This document shows positions 62,537 through 64,000 of a stretch of 64,000 nucleotides of DNA, piece after piece. The stretch comes from Nectonema munidae (lineage: Eukaryota > Nematomorpha > Nectonematoida > Nectonematidae): assembly GCA_030549495.1 (NCBI GenBank), contig JAUIRK010000110.1, positions 1 to 64,000 on the forward strand. The letters run 5' to 3'. Position numbers and translations under genes: made by a program. Positions within the stretch are counted from its first letter, which is position 1, and each line of letters begins with the position of its first letter. The notes under the pieces were generated by a model. It saw nothing but the letters and a program-made list of their open reading frames with translations. It searched no databases and was not told where the DNA came from.

Positions 62537-64000
62537 AGAATAATGGCATTTACTAAATCTTGAAAACGATTTCTTCAGCAGTGTGTTGAATTTGATAAAT
62601 TTCTGTCCAAAATTTTAAAGTGTCTGTTTTTCTTCGCATTCAACTATATAAAGTTTTTTGCACTGAAGTTGAGTGTTTTCATCACAAGCCCCAATTGCAG
62701 TGTTTGTTTGGAACTATGAGCAAAGAAAACTTGATCCTGAATCGAAGGGGGTATCCAAGCAAAGTATCACCTTACTCACGAAACCATAAATTCTGAAAAT
62801 TGACCTAAAATTAAAAATTTATCTTTCTCAAGATTAGAAAAAGTTAATTGTTTTTTATATGGAAAAAACAAATAAAAAATTTGAGTATGTACATGGGATT
62901 TTTTTATGTGCGTGTTCAAGATAATGGTTGGTGCCAAAAGACCTGGTAAAGGCATTTTGATGTCTAACAATAGAAGGCTGAATGTTTTGCGAGAAGTTAA
63001 ATAATTTTCAATGTAGTTGGTAAATTTCGTAAGAAGTGTTTCTGTTATTCCGTGAAGCACATGATTGATTAGATTTTTTAAATTTGAGCTGTATATTTGT
63101 GTTAGGTATTCTAAATTTTGGATATGAGTGTTCTAAAGATGCGTTGTAAAGAGTAAGTGTTCTCAAAGAAGGTGGAATGATTTTTTTATATCTTTAGATG
63201 TTTGATCAAAGTGAGACGCATTAGGGAATTTAGCAGCATTCGAGAGTACTTTTGTCGTGATGGCAGGAAGATAGGATTGACTATAGATGTGGCCGTTTTG
63301 GAAGCAAGTGAGCGTATTGAAGATTAATAAAGGTCATCGAAGGATGTGTTGTATAGAGATAGAGAATGGGGTTGAGAAGAAGAGAATTTGAACATTTTTC
63401 GGAGAGGCAGAACAAGGTAAAAACTACATTTTTTAGATATCAGAATCTTATCAAAATTCAGCCAGGTATTGGTAGACTACGAGGAGTTGAGAAGACGAGA
63501 ATTTGAAAATTTTTGGAAGATAGAACAAAATCACATCTACATTTTTAGATATCTTATTAAAAGTTAACCAGATATTGTTAATGAGGAGAACTACAAAAAT
63601 GATACTAAAAAAGCCACTTTTTCAAAATATTTTATATAAGGATAATTTGTTATTGCCTGATAAATCTTATATTTACTTTTAAATACTTTTTGGGTCAATT
63701 CACCCATTTTCATCATTAGGTTTACAAAAGGTTTGATCTTTCTAGGGAATAGCGTTTTGTTCAAACCTTTTCAAGAACATTTTCCGCTAAATCTCTCCAG
63801 TATAACTTATATTATTATTCAAGATTGCAAAGTCATCAAATTTAACATTCTTATTTCGTTTATTTGAAAATATTTTTTTTAACCTTTTTTACCTAATATT
63901 TCATTTCGTAAAATTTTACATTGAAAGAATAATTTACAAGTACGTAATGAAAAATAGAACTAAAATTTTACCCTGGAACAAAGAATAAAATTTGTCTATG
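62537..64000. other. No recognised gene; short tandem duplication
   Basis: Two diverged units of about 115 bp start at 63371 and 63486 (GTTGAGAAGA.GAGAATTTGA; both contain ACATTTTTTAGATATC or a close form). The rest, including the end of the window, shows nothing I can support. Later Sox exons could lie here or beyond, but none was identified. Confidence 0.5.

Noticed and set aside
62700-62790. Possible small exon after CCAATTGCAG (FVWNYEQRKLDPESKG)
   Set aside because: The donor is weak, the piece is short and nothing ties it to the Sox gene.

Overview
The window is AT-rich animal DNA: introns with GT/AG sites, a Sox-family HMG-box gene, many LINE relics and DNA transposons, tRNA-like SINE heads and long microsatellites. 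It is certainly metazoan. The repeat mix (Jockey/I-like LINEs, several hAT lineages, a TTAA-flanked MITE) suggests an arthropod, but the species cannot be named from the sequence. There are no bacterial-type operons, CRISPR arrays, rRNA genes or complete tRNA genes.

Layout. 1-2270: 5' half of a minus-strand LINE, with a 163-bp Harbinger-like MITE in its endonuclease. 2607-5262: an apparently uninterrupted 2.66-kb (ATG)n array. 5263-15940: mostly gene-free, with a tRNA-like SINE head, a 33-bp-arm hairpin, orphan hAT ends and a LINE reverse-transcriptase relic. 15990-18110: a decayed DNA transposon of a DSTAVNTG/CxxH type. 18170-23820: LINE ORF1 relic, repeats with 21-bp modules, a mariner/IS630-type transposase fragment, and a BED-finger hAT fragment split by a hAT MITE. 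28760-30831 and 34845-36020: two inverted copies of one LINE tail. 36046-38695: a ZMYM1-like hAT relic. 40150-45290: further hAT ends and fragments and an unassigned zinc-finger-like element. 45440-46098: a tandem array of about 150 bp per unit.

The one clear host gene is a SoxD-type (Sox5/6/13-like) gene on the plus strand. Three exons fit together by phase: 51382-51865, 53924-54088 and 58300-58514. The last two split the HMG box. A fourth exon (47059-47417) is compatible upstream, and an unidentified open stretch (58943-59084) is compatible downstream. Neither true end of the gene is identified. Its introns and flanks hold a CGGBP1-like hAT (47615-49455), a SINE head, a stray satellite monomer, two near-identical TTAA-flanked MITEs, a pogo/Tigger-like end and a decayed coding region. 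Just downstream is a ZBED5/GTF2IRD2-like hAT (59392-62528) with a perfect 8-bp target duplication.

No multi-gene system is evident. The most unusual things are the pure (ATG)n array, the 21-bp modules that read as a seven-residue repeat, the coding-like stretch 58788-59084 with no recognised family, and the density of distinct hAT lineages around a developmental regulator. All calls come from reading the sequence; no database search was run.
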